10,387 nucleotides of DNA, taken from contig DAINBU010000157.1 of the NCBI GenBank assembly GCA_036732755.1, positions 1 through 10,387 on the forward strand, written 5' to 3'. This DNA is from DASRRB01 sp036732755. Its GTDB lineage: Bacteria; Planctomycetota; B15-G4; SIAN01. Each line of letters opens with the position of its first letter. The first letter of the stretch is position 1. The translations under genes and the position numbers were made by a program. The notes below the pieces were generated by a model that had not been told where the DNA came from, did not search any database, and saw only the letters and a program-made list of their open reading frames with translations. Shown here piece after piece: positions 1 through 7,032 of the stretch.

Positions 1-149
1 AGCTGATGCCGCAGGCCAGGATCGCCTGGCGCGACGTCTGGATCGGCGCGGCGCTCACCGCGCTGCTGTTCGAGATCGGCAAGTTGCTGATCGGGCTCTA
101 TGTCGGCAAGAGCGGTGTCGCATCGAGCTTCGGCGCCGCCGGCTCCCTG
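1..149 (+). pseudogene. C-terminal fragment of a YihY/BrkB family membrane protein, broken at its 3' side
   Basis: The frame is open from the window's left edge and reads through WRDVWIGAALTALLFEIGK, IGLYVGKSGVASSFGAAGSL. From memory of the family, this matches the last conserved transmembrane segments of YihY/BrkB inner-membrane proteins. Those normally continue GSL-VVLLLWVYYSAQI and end some tens of residues later. Here recognisable homology stops at GSL (codon 147-149). The following codons (A-S-A-S-L-V-V-C-H) are arginine- and serine-rich shadow sequence antisense to the neighbouring radical SAM gene, although the frame stays open to 536. No start is visible because the gene enters from outside the window. 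I therefore call it a truncated fragment, not a working gene. The family call is recognition by eye; the truncation follows from loss of the expected motif. Confidence 0.7.
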
Positions 150-1885
150 GCGTCGGCTTCGCTCGTGGTCTGCCACTGCAGCGCCTGGCGGGCGGCGCGC
201 TCGAGGTCGGCCGCGTGGGCCATCCGCGGGTCGCGCGCGAGCGCCGCGAGAGCGTCGGCGAGCGCCTCGTCCGGCCGGCCGGCCGCGTGCCAGACCCAGC
301 CGCGCCGCATGTACGACAGCGGGTCGTCGGGCCGCAGCTCGAACAGGCGGTCGACCGCGACGCGCGCCTCTTCAGGGCGACCGGAGGTCACGAGCAGGAT
401 CCCGGCCAGCGCGCAGAGCGAGTGCTCGGTGTCGGGCGACGGCGACGCGCCGAGCAGCTTGTGCGCGTGCTCGACGTCGGCCAGCCCCTCGGCGGTGCGC
501 ATCTGCCGGTGGCGCAGCCAGCCGCGCTCGATGTAGGCGTCGACGCGCGCGGGCGCGGCGGCGATGGCGCGCTCGAGCTGCGTCTCCGACTCCTCGACGC
601 GGCCGGAGTCGCGCAGGAGCCGCCCCGCCAGCGTCAGCGCGCGGTAGTAGCCGGCGTCGCGCTTGGTGGTCAGCAGCGCCGCGGTGATCGCCTCCTCGCG
701 GCGGCCGTCGCGCTCGAGCGCGGTGGCGCGCGCGTAGGAGTCGGGATTCTCGACGCCGCCGAAGGTCGCCTCGGGCGCGGTGTCCTGCGTGATGTGGCTG
801 GCAGCGGAGCTCTGCGCGTCGGTCGCGTTCTTGCGCAGATTGTCGACCGTCCCGCGCCAGGTCGCGAGGTTGACCTTCAGGTGCTTCCGCATCTCGCCGT
901 CGCGCTTCTCGAGCTCGTCGGCGATCGCGAGCAGCTCGCCGGGCGGGAGCGTGAAGAGGCTGTACTGCGGCGGGTAGACGACCGTGCTGGTGTCGGCGCG
1001 CACGCCGAGCGACTCGGCCATCCGCAGGAAGTCGGGGAACTCGCGCCAGTTCATCCGCATGAGGCTGTAGATGAACTCGAACGTCGTCCCGCGCGCGCGC
1101 GTGTAGTCGACGAAGCGGTGCACGTTCGCGGTCAGTTCCTCGAAGTTCGTCCCGACGCGGATCGACTCGAGCGTCTTCTTGGTCGCGCCGTCCATCGAGA
1201 CCAGGATCGAGACCGGCAGCTTGTCGAGGACGCGCTCGACGCGGGCGTTCCACTGCGTGCCGTTGGTCGTCACGTTGCACGGCGTCGTGAGGCCGCCCTC
1301 GATCATCATGTCCCAGATGCGGAAGTTGCTCTCGATCAGGAACGGCTCGCCGCCCAGGAACTTGGCGCGGTGCAGGTGCGGCAGGTACTTCCTCAGGTCG
1401 GCGAAGAATTCCTCGCCGTAGACGTGCGGGACGGGCGGGAGGTGCTCGCGGCGGGCGCGGATGCGCGACGACCACTCGCCCGAGCACATCACGCACTCGA
1501 GGTTGCACTCGTTGCTGATCGCGAATTCCATCACCCTCGGCCACAGCTCCCGCGAGTCGTCGGCGGCGTAGTGGTCGAAATGGCGGGTGAAGACGCCGGC
1601 GTAGTCGCCGCTCGCGATCTGCCACGAGCAGAAGCCGCATTCGGTCGGCAGCACGTAGGCCTTGACCATCTTGCGGAAGGCCGCGATGCGCGGGCCGTTC
1701 CAGATGGCGTCGAGCCGCTCGGTCGTGACGTTGCCGAGCGACAGCGAATGGCTCTTGCAGCAGGCGACGACGTTGCCCGTCGTGTTGAAGAACATCGAGA
1801 CGAACGGCGCGTAGCAGACCGCCTGGAACTTGTTCGAGTCCGTCCGGCGGGCGGCGTCGTAGGGCGCGCGAACGGCTGGTTCCAT
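98..1885 (-). CDS. Twitch-domain radical SAM protein with C-terminal TPR-like repeats (copy 1)
   Basis: This is a 595-residue protein of unknown substrate. Residues 24-86 form a twitch/SPASM-like auxiliary Fe-S motif placed N-terminally: C24 in CYAPF, the pair C42-C43, the GN...L..IWNG block, and C83/C86. The radical SAM core follows, with C127-x3-C131-x2-C134 (CNLECVMC) for the SAM-binding [4Fe-4S] cluster, GGEP at 178-181, TTNGTQWN near 206 and a S-x-DGA strand near 230. Residues about 380-570 are TPR-like helical pairs (RGWLRHRQ, RRGWVWHAAGRPDEAL). The ATG at 1885 is chosen because the protein then aligns residue for residue with its paralogue at 4092; the frame stays open upstream to 2245 but that stretch lacks family character. 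A weak GAG-type ribosome site lies upstream. Compared with the paralogue it carries about 23 extra C-terminal residues, of which the last ~17 are antisense to the BrkB fragment. The twitch-rSAM family is established; the reaction is unknown. A peptide-modifying role is inference. Confidence 0.87.
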   Translation of the reverse strand: MEPAVRAPYDAARRTDSNKFQAVCYAPFVSMFFNTTGNVVACCKSHSLSLGNVTTERLDAIWNGPRIAAFRKMVKAYVLPTECGFCSWQIASGDYAGVFTRHFDHYAADDSRELWPRVMEFAISNECNLECVMCSGEWSSRIRARREHLPPVPHVYGEEFFADLRKYLPHLHRAKFLGGEPFLIESNFRIWDMMIEGGLTTPCNVTTNGTQWNARVERVLDKLPVSILVSMDGATKKTLESIRVGTNFEELTANVHRFVDYTRARGTTFEFIYSLMRMNWREFPDFLRMAESLGVRADTSTVVYPPQYSLFTLPPGELLAIADELEKRDGEMRKHLKVNLATWRGTVDNLRKNATDAQSSAASHITQDTAPEATFGGVENPDSYARATALERDGRREEAITAALLTTKRDAGYYRALTLAGRLLRDSGRVEESETQLERAIAAAPARVDAYIERGWLRHRQMRTAEGLADVEHAHKLLGASPSPDTEHSLCALAGILLVTSGRPEEARVAVDRLFELRPDDPLSYMRRGWVWHAAGRPDEALADALAALARDPRMAHAADLERAARQALQWQTTSEADAREPAAPKLDATPLLPT

Positions 1886-1994
1886 GCGGCACTGATCTCG
1901 TCGTGGCGCGCCGCCCCAACGCGCGGTTCGAAACGGACGCAAGAAGATAGGCGCGGACGCGCAGTGCCGCCAGCGTCTCGCCCGGTCGCTTACC
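1886..1994. promoter_or_regulatory. Divergent intergenic region with a 9-bp inverted repeat
   Basis: This 109-bp gap separates the start codons of radical SAM copy 1 (minus) and the ABC ATPase (plus), so it should hold both promoters. GCGGCACTG at 1886-1894 and CAGTGCCGC at 1962-1970 are perfect reverse complements. Read in each gene's own direction, the same word CAGTGCCGC sits directly before the copy-1 ATG and 24 bases before the ATPase ATG. This could be a pair of operator half-sites, or chance in GC-rich DNA. The middle (about 1927-1950, TTCGAAACGG...AAGAAGATAGG) is the only relatively AT-rich patch and the likeliest promoter location, but I see no convincing -35/-10 pair. There is no ATG in the gap, so no small peptide gene fits. 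Confidence 0.45.
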
Positions 1995-3011
1995 ATGTCC
2001 CGGATGGACTCCGCGATCCGCGTCCGCTCCCTCGTCAAGCGTTTCGAGGACCTCGTCGCCGTCGACGGGATCGACCTCGACGTCCGGGTCGGAGAATGTT
2101 TCGGATTGCTCGGCCCGAACGGCGCTGGCAAGACGACGACGATCGAGATCCTGGAGGGGCTGCAGCGCCCGACCTCGGGCGAGGTCGAGCTGCTCGGCCT
2201 GCCCTGGAAGGCGCACGCCTCCGAGCTGCGCGCACGCATCGGCATCCAGCTCCAGGAGACGGAGCTCTACGACAAGCTGAGCGCGCAGGAGACGGTCCGC
2301 CTGTTCCGCAGCTTCTATCCGCGCCGCATCGCGGTCGCGGACGCGCTGGCCCAGGTCGACCTGACCGACAAGAAGGACGCCTGGGTCCAGAAGCTCTCCG
2401 GCGGCCAGAAGCAGCGCCTCGCGATCGCGTGCGCGCTCGTCTCCGACCCCGAGCTCTTCTTCCTCGACGAGCCGACCACCGGCCTCGACCCGACCGCGCG
2501 CCGCTCGCTGTGGGAGATCATCCGCGCCATGCGCTCGCGCGGGCGCACCGTCGTCCTCACCACGCACTACATGGAGGAGGCGGAGAAGCTCTGCGACCGC
2601 ATCGCGATCATGCGCAAGGGGAAGGTGATCGCGCTCGGGACGCCGCGCGAGCTGATCGCGCGGCTCGGCGCCGAGGAGATCGTCGAGGTCGAGAGCGAGC
2701 CGGCGCTGCCCGCCTCGTTCTTCTGCGCGATCCCGGGCGTGGCCGGCGTGCACGCCGACGGCGCCGGCTTCCGCCTCTCGGTACGGGAGATGCACGCCAC
2801 GCTGCCGCTCCTGGTCGACGCGCTGCGCGAGCGCTCGGCGCGGGCGAGCCGGCTCACCACGCGCACCGCCACGCTCGACGACGTCTTCGTCGAGCTGACC
2901 GGCACGAGCATGGGCGAGGAGGACGCGATCGCCGAGCAGGCGCGCGCGGCGGCGCAGGCCGGGCGCGGCGGCCGGCGCCGGTCGCGCGCGGAGACGGAGG
3001 AGCCGGCGTGA
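1995..3011 (+). CDS. ABC transporter ATP-binding protein (ABC-2 exporter type)
   Basis: This 338-residue ATPase would energise export through the permease encoded next. Walker A is GPNGAGKTT (residues 40-48), the Q-loop lies in IGIQLQET (83-90), the signature LSGGQ is at 134-138, Walker B is LFFLDEP (154-160), the D-loop GLDP is at 163-166 and the switch histidine is H191 in TTHYMEEAE. Every catalytic element is present. Residues about 215-315 form the C-terminal extension usual in CcmA/DrrA-like ABC-2 ATPases, ending in TATLDDVFVELTG. The last ~20 residues are a basic, low-complexity tail (GRGGRRRSR). The start could be ATG 1995 or ATG 2004; neither has a clear ribosome site, so 1995 is kept provisionally. 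The TGA stop overlaps the permease start by four bases. The substrate cannot be read from the sequence. Confidence 0.95.
   Translation: MSRMDSAIRVRSLVKRFEDLVAVDGIDLDVRVGECFGLLGPNGAGKTTTIEILEGLQRPTSGEVELLGLPWKAHASELRARIGIQLQETELYDKLSAQETVRLFRSFYPRRIAVADALAQVDLTDKKDAWVQKLSGGQKQRLAIACALVSDPELFFLDEPTTGLDPTARRSLWEIIRAMRSRGRTVVLTTHYMEEAEKLCDRIAIMRKGKVIALGTPRELIARLGAEEIVEVESEPALPASFFCAIPGVAGVHADGAGFRLSVREMHATLPLLVDALRERSARASRLTTRTATLDDVFVELTGTSMGEEDAIAEQARAAAQAGRGGRRRSRAETEEPA
2996..3002 (+). promoter_or_regulatory. Ribosome binding site of the ABC-2 permease
   Basis: GGAGGAG lies five bases before the GTG at 3008, inside the last codons of the ATPase gene. It is close to an ideal Shine-Dalgarno sequence and decides the GTG start. 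Together with the GTGA stop/start overlap it indicates translational coupling of ATPase and permease. Confidence 0.8.
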
Positions 3012-4045
3012 GCGTCGCCGACCTCCCGATCGTCCAACTCCTGCTGGTGCGCGTGCGCGAGATGTGGCGCGAGCCGGGTGTCCTCTTCTGGGTGTTCGGC
3101 TTCCCGATCCTGCTCGCCGTCGCGCTCGGGCTGGCGTTCCGCAACCGGCCGCCGGAGAAGCAGGTCGTCGCCGTGATCCGCGGCGTGCACGCCGAGGCCG
3201 CCGCGCGCGCGATCGACCGCGTCGAGGGGATGGAGGCGCGCATCGAGGACGGCGACGCGGCGCGCGCGCTGCTGCGCGAGGGCAAGGCGGTGGTGATCGT
3301 CGACGCCGGCCCGGCGCCGCGCTTCACGCTCGATCCGACGCGGCCCGGCTCGCGGCTGGCGCAGATCGCGGTGCGCGACGCGCTCGAGCGCGACGGCGGC
3401 CGTGTCGACCGGCTCGACGCGAGCGAGGAGAAGGTCGAGGCGGCGGGCCAGCGCTACATCGACTTCCTGCTGCCCGGCCTGCTCGGCATGAACCTCCTGA
3501 GCGGCGGCGTGTGGGGGGTGGGCTGGGCGCTGGTGCTGATGCGGACGCGCAAGCTGCTCAAGCGCTTCGCGGCGACGCCGATGCGGCGCGGCGACCTGCT
3601 GCTCTCGTTCGTGCTGTTCCGCATCGTCGTCTCGCTGATCGAGGCGGCCTTCCTTGTCGCGTTCGGCATCCTCGCGTTCCACCTCTGGCCGCGCGGGAGC
3701 TGGGCCGCGCTGTGCGCGCTGGTCGTGGTGTCGGCGCTCTCGTTCGCCGGGCTCGGCCTGCTGATCTCGTCGCGCGCGCAGAACTCGCAGACGGCGGCGG
3801 GGCTGATGAACCTGGTGACGCTGCCGATGTTCCTGCTCTCGGGCGTCTTCTTCTCGGCCGGCAACTTCCCCGACTGGATGCGGCCGCTCGTGAAGGCGCT
3901 GCCGCTCACCGCGCTCAACGACGGTCTGCGCGCGGTGATCCTCGACGGGAAGCCGCTCGCGGCGCTGCCGCTCGAGCTCGGGATCCTCGCGGCGTGGGGG
4001 ATCGGCTCGTTCCTGCTCGCGCTCCGGGTGTTCCGCTGGACGTGA
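3008..4045 (+). CDS. ABC-2 type transporter permease
   Basis: This 345-residue inner-membrane permease is the partner of the ATPase encoded upstream. There is one transmembrane segment near the N terminus (about 26-44, FWVFGFPILLAVALGLAF). A soluble domain (about 47-148) that should lie outside the cytoplasm follows. The remaining segments are at about 151-178, 200-226, 232-254, 263-285 and 320-340. The conserved ABC-2 element LPLTALNDGLRAVILDG is at 298-314, and the FFSAGNFPDWMRPLVKALP stretch before it is also typical. This is the ABC2_membrane_3-like layout with a large first loop. The GTG start is supported by the ribosome site at 2996-3002 and the GTGA overlap with the ATPase stop. Only 46 bases separate its stop from radical SAM copy 2, so the three genes are probably one transcript. 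The exported molecule is unknown. Confidence 0.92.
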   Translation: MSVADLPIVQLLLVRVREMWREPGVLFWVFGFPILLAVALGLAFRNRPPEKQVVAVIRGVHAEAAARAIDRVEGMEARIEDGDAARALLREGKAVVIVDAGPAPRFTLDPTRPGSRLAQIAVRDALERDGGRVDRLDASEEKVEAAGQRYIDFLLPGLLGMNLLSGGVWGVGWALVLMRTRKLLKRFAATPMRRGDLLLSFVLFRIVVSLIEAAFLVAFGILAFHLWPRGSWAALCALVVVSALSFAGLGLLISSRAQNSQTAAGLMNLVTLPMFLLSGVFFSAGNFPDWMRPLVKALPLTALNDGLRAVILDGKPLAALPLELGILAAWGIGSFLLALRVFRWT

Positions 4046-4091
4046 GCGGCACGATCGGCTAGCCCTGCGCGCCCCTCTCCGACGGTGAATC

Positions 4092-5801
4092 ATGGACCCA
4101 GCGATCCGCCAGGCGTACGACGCGACGCGCGACTTCGCCGACAAGGGCTTCCGCTCCGGCTGCTACGCGCCGTTCGTCTCGATGTACTTCAACACGTTCG
4201 GCGACGTGATCGCGTGCTGCAAGAACCAGACGTTCGTGCTCGGCAACATCGCCGAACAGCGCCTCGACGACATCTGGAACGGCGCGCGCATCGGCGTGCT
4301 GCGCAAGGCGCTCGCCGACTACCGCTTCGAGGCGGGCTGCGAGTTCTGCGAGTGGCAGATCGCGAGCGGCGACCACTACGGCGTCTATACGCGCATCTTC
4401 GAGGAGTTCCCGGCGCCCGACGCGATGCCGCAGTGGCCGATGATGATGGAGTTCGCCGCCAGCAACACGTGCAACCTCGAGTGCGTGATGTGCTACGGCG
4501 AGCTCTCCTCCTCGATCCGCGCCAACCGCGACCACCTGCCGGCGCTGCGCAAGGTGTGCGGCGAGCCGTTCTTCGAGGACCTGAAGAAGTACCTGCCGCA
4601 CCTGCGCATGGCGAAGTTCCTCGGCGGCGAGCCGTTCCTGTCGCAGGAGTGCTTCCGCGTCATGGAGATGATGGTCGACCTCGGGCTGTCGACCCCGTGC
4701 CACGTCACGACCAACGGCACGCAGTGGAACCCCCGCGTCGAGCGCATCCTCGAGAAGCTGCCGGTCTCGCTCTCGATCTCGATCGACGGCGCCACCAAGG
4801 AGACGGTCGAGAAGATCCGCGTCAACGCGAACTTCGAGGAGCTCATGGAGAACCTCCAGCGCTTCCTCGCCTACACGCGTCGCAAGAAGACCGGCCTCAC
4901 GCTCACCTACTGCCTCATGCCGCAGAACTGGCACGAGTTCGGCGACTACCTCCTGTTCGGGGAGAAGCTCGGCCTCGAGGTCTTCGTGAACACGGTGATC
5001 GACCCGGCGAACTGCAGCCTCTTCACGCTGCCGCCGGCCGAGCTGCGGACGATCGTCGAGAAGCTCGAGGTTCAGTCGGCGCGCGTGCTGCCCGGACTGC
5101 GCCGCAACCGCCAGGTCTGGCTCGATCGCATCGCCGGCCTGCGCAGCAACGCCGAGGAGCGCCTGGCGAAGGGCGTCCAGGACGTGAAGGCGCATTCGCG
5201 CGAGGCGCGCCTCGACGACGCCGATCGGTTCCACAACCACGAGCCGCGCGCGTGGGAGCTGGTGCGCGAAGGGAAGCTCGCCGAGGCGCTCGCCGAGGTG
5301 AGCAAGACGCCGCCGAACCACAACCTCTACTTCGGGGCCCTGATCGCGCGCGGCCACATCCGCCGCCTCATGAAGGACCTCGAGGGGTGCGAGCGCGACC
5401 TGCAGGAGGCGGTCGGCCTCACGCGCTCGCGGCCCGAGCACTACCTCGAGCTCGGCTGGCTGCGCTTCGAGCAGCGCCGCTACGCCGAGGCGGTCGCGTT
5501 CGCCGAGAAGGCGCGCGAGTTCCTCCATCTGCGGCCCGAGCGCGAGGACGTGCTGTGCGACCTGCTCGGCTTCTCGTGCAGCCAGCTCGGACGCACCGAG
5601 GAGTCGCTCGCCGCGTTCGACCGTTTCATCGCGCTCCACCCCGGCGACGCGCTCCCGTTCGTCCACCGCGGCTGGTCGCACCACATGGCGGGGCGGCCGA
5701 AGGAGGCGGTGGCCGACGCCGAGATCGCGCTGCGCCTCGCCCCCGACCACGCCGAGGCGAAGAAGCTGCGCGAAGCGGCGAGCGAGGCGATGAAGGCCTG
5801 A
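4092..5801 (+). CDS. Twitch-domain radical SAM protein with C-terminal TPR-like repeats (copy 2)
   Basis: This 569-residue paralogue of the protein at 98-1885 shows every diagnostic residue at the same number. Auxiliary cysteines are C24 (CYAPF), C42-C43, C83 and C86. The radical SAM cluster is C127-x3-C131-x2-C134, GGEP is at 178-181, TTNGTQWN is near 206 and SIDGATKET is near 230. I count 54 identities in the first 100 residues, with no gap up to about residue 350. A divergent linker (about 350-385) leads to TPR-like repeats (about 385-560; LGWLRFEQRRYAEAV, HRGWSHHMAGRPKEAV), and the protein ends at ASEAMKA. The ATG start is fixed by alignment with copy 1 (MDPAIRQAYD against MEPAVRAPYD), although the ribosome site is weak (GGTGA, 4084-4088, very close). 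It probably belongs to the ATPase-permease transcript. The two copies may act on different substrates or as a heterodimer through their TPRs; that is inference. Confidence 0.9.
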   Translation: MDPAIRQAYDATRDFADKGFRSGCYAPFVSMYFNTFGDVIACCKNQTFVLGNIAEQRLDDIWNGARIGVLRKALADYRFEAGCEFCEWQIASGDHYGVYTRIFEEFPAPDAMPQWPMMMEFAASNTCNLECVMCYGELSSSIRANRDHLPALRKVCGEPFFEDLKKYLPHLRMAKFLGGEPFLSQECFRVMEMMVDLGLSTPCHVTTNGTQWNPRVERILEKLPVSLSISIDGATKETVEKIRVNANFEELMENLQRFLAYTRRKKTGLTLTYCLMPQNWHEFGDYLLFGEKLGLEVFVNTVIDPANCSLFTLPPAELRTIVEKLEVQSARVLPGLRRNRQVWLDRIAGLRSNAEERLAKGVQDVKAHSREARLDDADRFHNHEPRAWELVREGKLAEALAEVSKTPPNHNLYFGALIARGHIRRLMKDLEGCERDLQEAVGLTRSRPEHYLELGWLRFEQRRYAEAVAFAEKAREFLHLRPEREDVLCDLLGFSCSQLGRTEESLAAFDRFIALHPGDALPFVHRGWSHHMAGRPKEAVADAEIALRLAPDHAEAKKLREAASEAMKA

Positions 5802-5811
5802 CGCGCCCGGC

Positions 5812-7032
5812 TCAGAAGCCGAGCACGATCGCCAGCGCGCCGCCGTCCTTCTCCGGCACGACGCCGATCCAGAGGCTCGAGGCGCCGAGCCACGAGCGCG
5901 TGCGGCCGAGCACGCCCTGCTGCAGCGCGCGGTCGTGCCGCGCCGCGGCGTTCACGCCGCCGTAGACGTTGCCGACGTAGAAGCCGAACGCGACGAAGCC
6001 GAGCGCGCCGGCGGTCACGCGCTCGTCGCGGTGCCAGGCGTACGCGGTCGCGCCGATCAGCACGCCGTTGGTGAAGAAGGCGACCGCCGCGTCCTCGGGG
6101 CGGCCGGCGTAGAGCTGGCCGGAGCCCGGCAGCACGGCCGAGAGCGAGCCGGCGAGCCAGCGCGACTTGCCCGGCAGCGCCTCGTACTCGGCGACGCGCT
6201 CGAGCAGCGGCTCGCGCAGCGGCGGGTCGAGGCGGCCGAAGCGCTCGCGCGCCGAGACGGTCTGGTCCGCCTCGAGCGCGAGGAGCCCGGTCAGCAGGTC
6301 ACCCGCCTCGCCGCGCTCTTTTTCTCCGCCCGCCTCCTTCCAGGCCGAGACGGGCTGCTCGAGCTCGCGCAGCACGAGCGCGCGCGTCTCGACGCGCGGG
6401 CGCTCCGCCGCGATCCGGTCGGCCTCGGCGAGCGCGGCGGCGCGCCGGCCGAGGTGCGCGAGGCAGACGGCCGCGCGCTGGTGGCAGTGCTGCGCGTGCG
6501 GCGTCGCCGGCCGGTGGAAGACCAGCCGGGCGTACTCGACGTGGGCGCGCTCCCACTCGCGCTCGGAGAAGAGCCGGTCGGCGAACGCGACCTGCGCGTC
6601 GTCGGAGACCTCCGCGCCGAGCGGCGGCCTCTCTTGGGCCTCGTGCGCGTCGGCGTCGTCCCACGCCGTGGCGCGCGCGTCCGCCTGCGCCTGCTCCTCC
6701 TCGTCGGGGACGCGCGGCCCGAACAGCGCGTTCTCCCGCGGCGGGTCGAGCGGGTGGCCGCGGTCGTCGGCGGCGTAGCGCCAGTGGCAGAGGTTGTGGT
6801 CGCGCATGAGGCGGTCGGCCGTCATGAGCGTGCCGGGCACGAGGCCGTAGAGGTCGACCGACTGCTTGCCGTAGTTCGAGCAGCCCGGCTGGAAGTCGCA
6901 GTGGAACGCCCACTGCGAGCCGAGGTGGCGCTGGTAGAAGCCGATCGCCGCGTCGCCTGCGTCGACGCCGCTCGTGCACGCGGCCGCCGCCAGGGCGGCG
7001 ACGGCCGCAAACGCGACCCGTGTCCGGCTCAA
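5812..7032 (-). CDS. YidD-like, TPR and C-terminal membrane domain fusion; probable lipoprotein or secreted protein
   Basis: From the TTG at 7032 this is 406 residues. Residues 1-19 (SRTRVAFAAVAALAAAAC) look like a signal peptide ending in a lipobox-like AAAC with C19. Residues about 30-98 resemble YidD: FYQRHLG, C45 in CDFQPG, C51 in CSNYGKQS, then LYGLVPGTLMTADRLMRDH. YidD normally aids YidC-dependent membrane protein insertion as a protein of about 85 residues. After an acidic linker (105-135), residues about 145-215 form TPR-like helices. Residues 295-375 hold two hydrophobic segments introduced by LPGSGQLYAGRPEDA, a motif of DUF5683-like small membrane domains. An in-frame ATG at 7098 would put 22 residues inside the upstream PEGA gene. 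The TTG instead makes a TTGA overlap with that gene's stop and starts directly at the signal peptide, so I prefer it. It is the last gene of the minus-strand run. Its molecular role is unproven. Confidence 0.78.
   Translation of the reverse strand: MSRTRVAFAAVAALAAAACTSGVDAGDAAIGFYQRHLGSQWAFHCDFQPGCSNYGKQSVDLYGLVPGTLMTADRLMRDHNLCHWRYAADDRGHPLDPPRENALFGPRVPDEEEQAQADARATAWDDADAHEAQERPPLGAEVSDDAQVAFADRLFSEREWERAHVEYARLVFHRPATPHAQHCHQRAAVCLAHLGRRAAALAEADRIAAERPRVETRALVLRELEQPVSAWKEAGGEKERGEAGDLLTGLLALEADQTVSARERFGRLDPPLREPLLERVAEYEALPGKSRWLAGSLSAVLPGSGQLYAGRPEDAAVAFFTNGVLIGATAYAWHRDERVTAGALGFVAFGFYVGNVYGGVNAAARHDRALQQGVLGRTRSWLGASSLWIGVVPEKDGGALAIVLGF

Noticed and set aside
1886..1994. Possible RiPP precursor gene between the divergent genes
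   Set aside because: There is no ATG in the gap, and the space is too short for a leader-core peptide with a ribosome site. The 46-base gap before copy 2 is also too short.
372..2795. 807-codon minus-strand open frame
   Set aside because: It overlaps the radical SAM gene in another frame and the ATPase in antisense; the translation is low-complexity Arg/Ala/Asp-rich and lacks any motif.
215..3007. Long plus-strand open frame antisense to radical SAM copy 1 and running through the ABC ATPase
   Set aside because: It is composed of Arg/Ala/Val/Glu/Asp-rich shadow sequence with no domains. Only its last part, from GTG 3008, is the real permease. GC-rich codon bias removes stops from other frames.
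4059..5750. 563-codon minus-strand open frame almost fully antisense to radical SAM copy 2
   Set aside because: The sense strand has complete conserved motifs. The antisense product is repetitive Glu/Arg/Ala/Val, and the antisense of copy 1 is open in the same way, as codon bias predicts.
5802..5811. Terminator between the convergent genes
   Set aside because: Only ten bases separate the stops, with no hairpin and T run visible. Termination would have to occur inside the neighbouring gene or be Rho-dependent.
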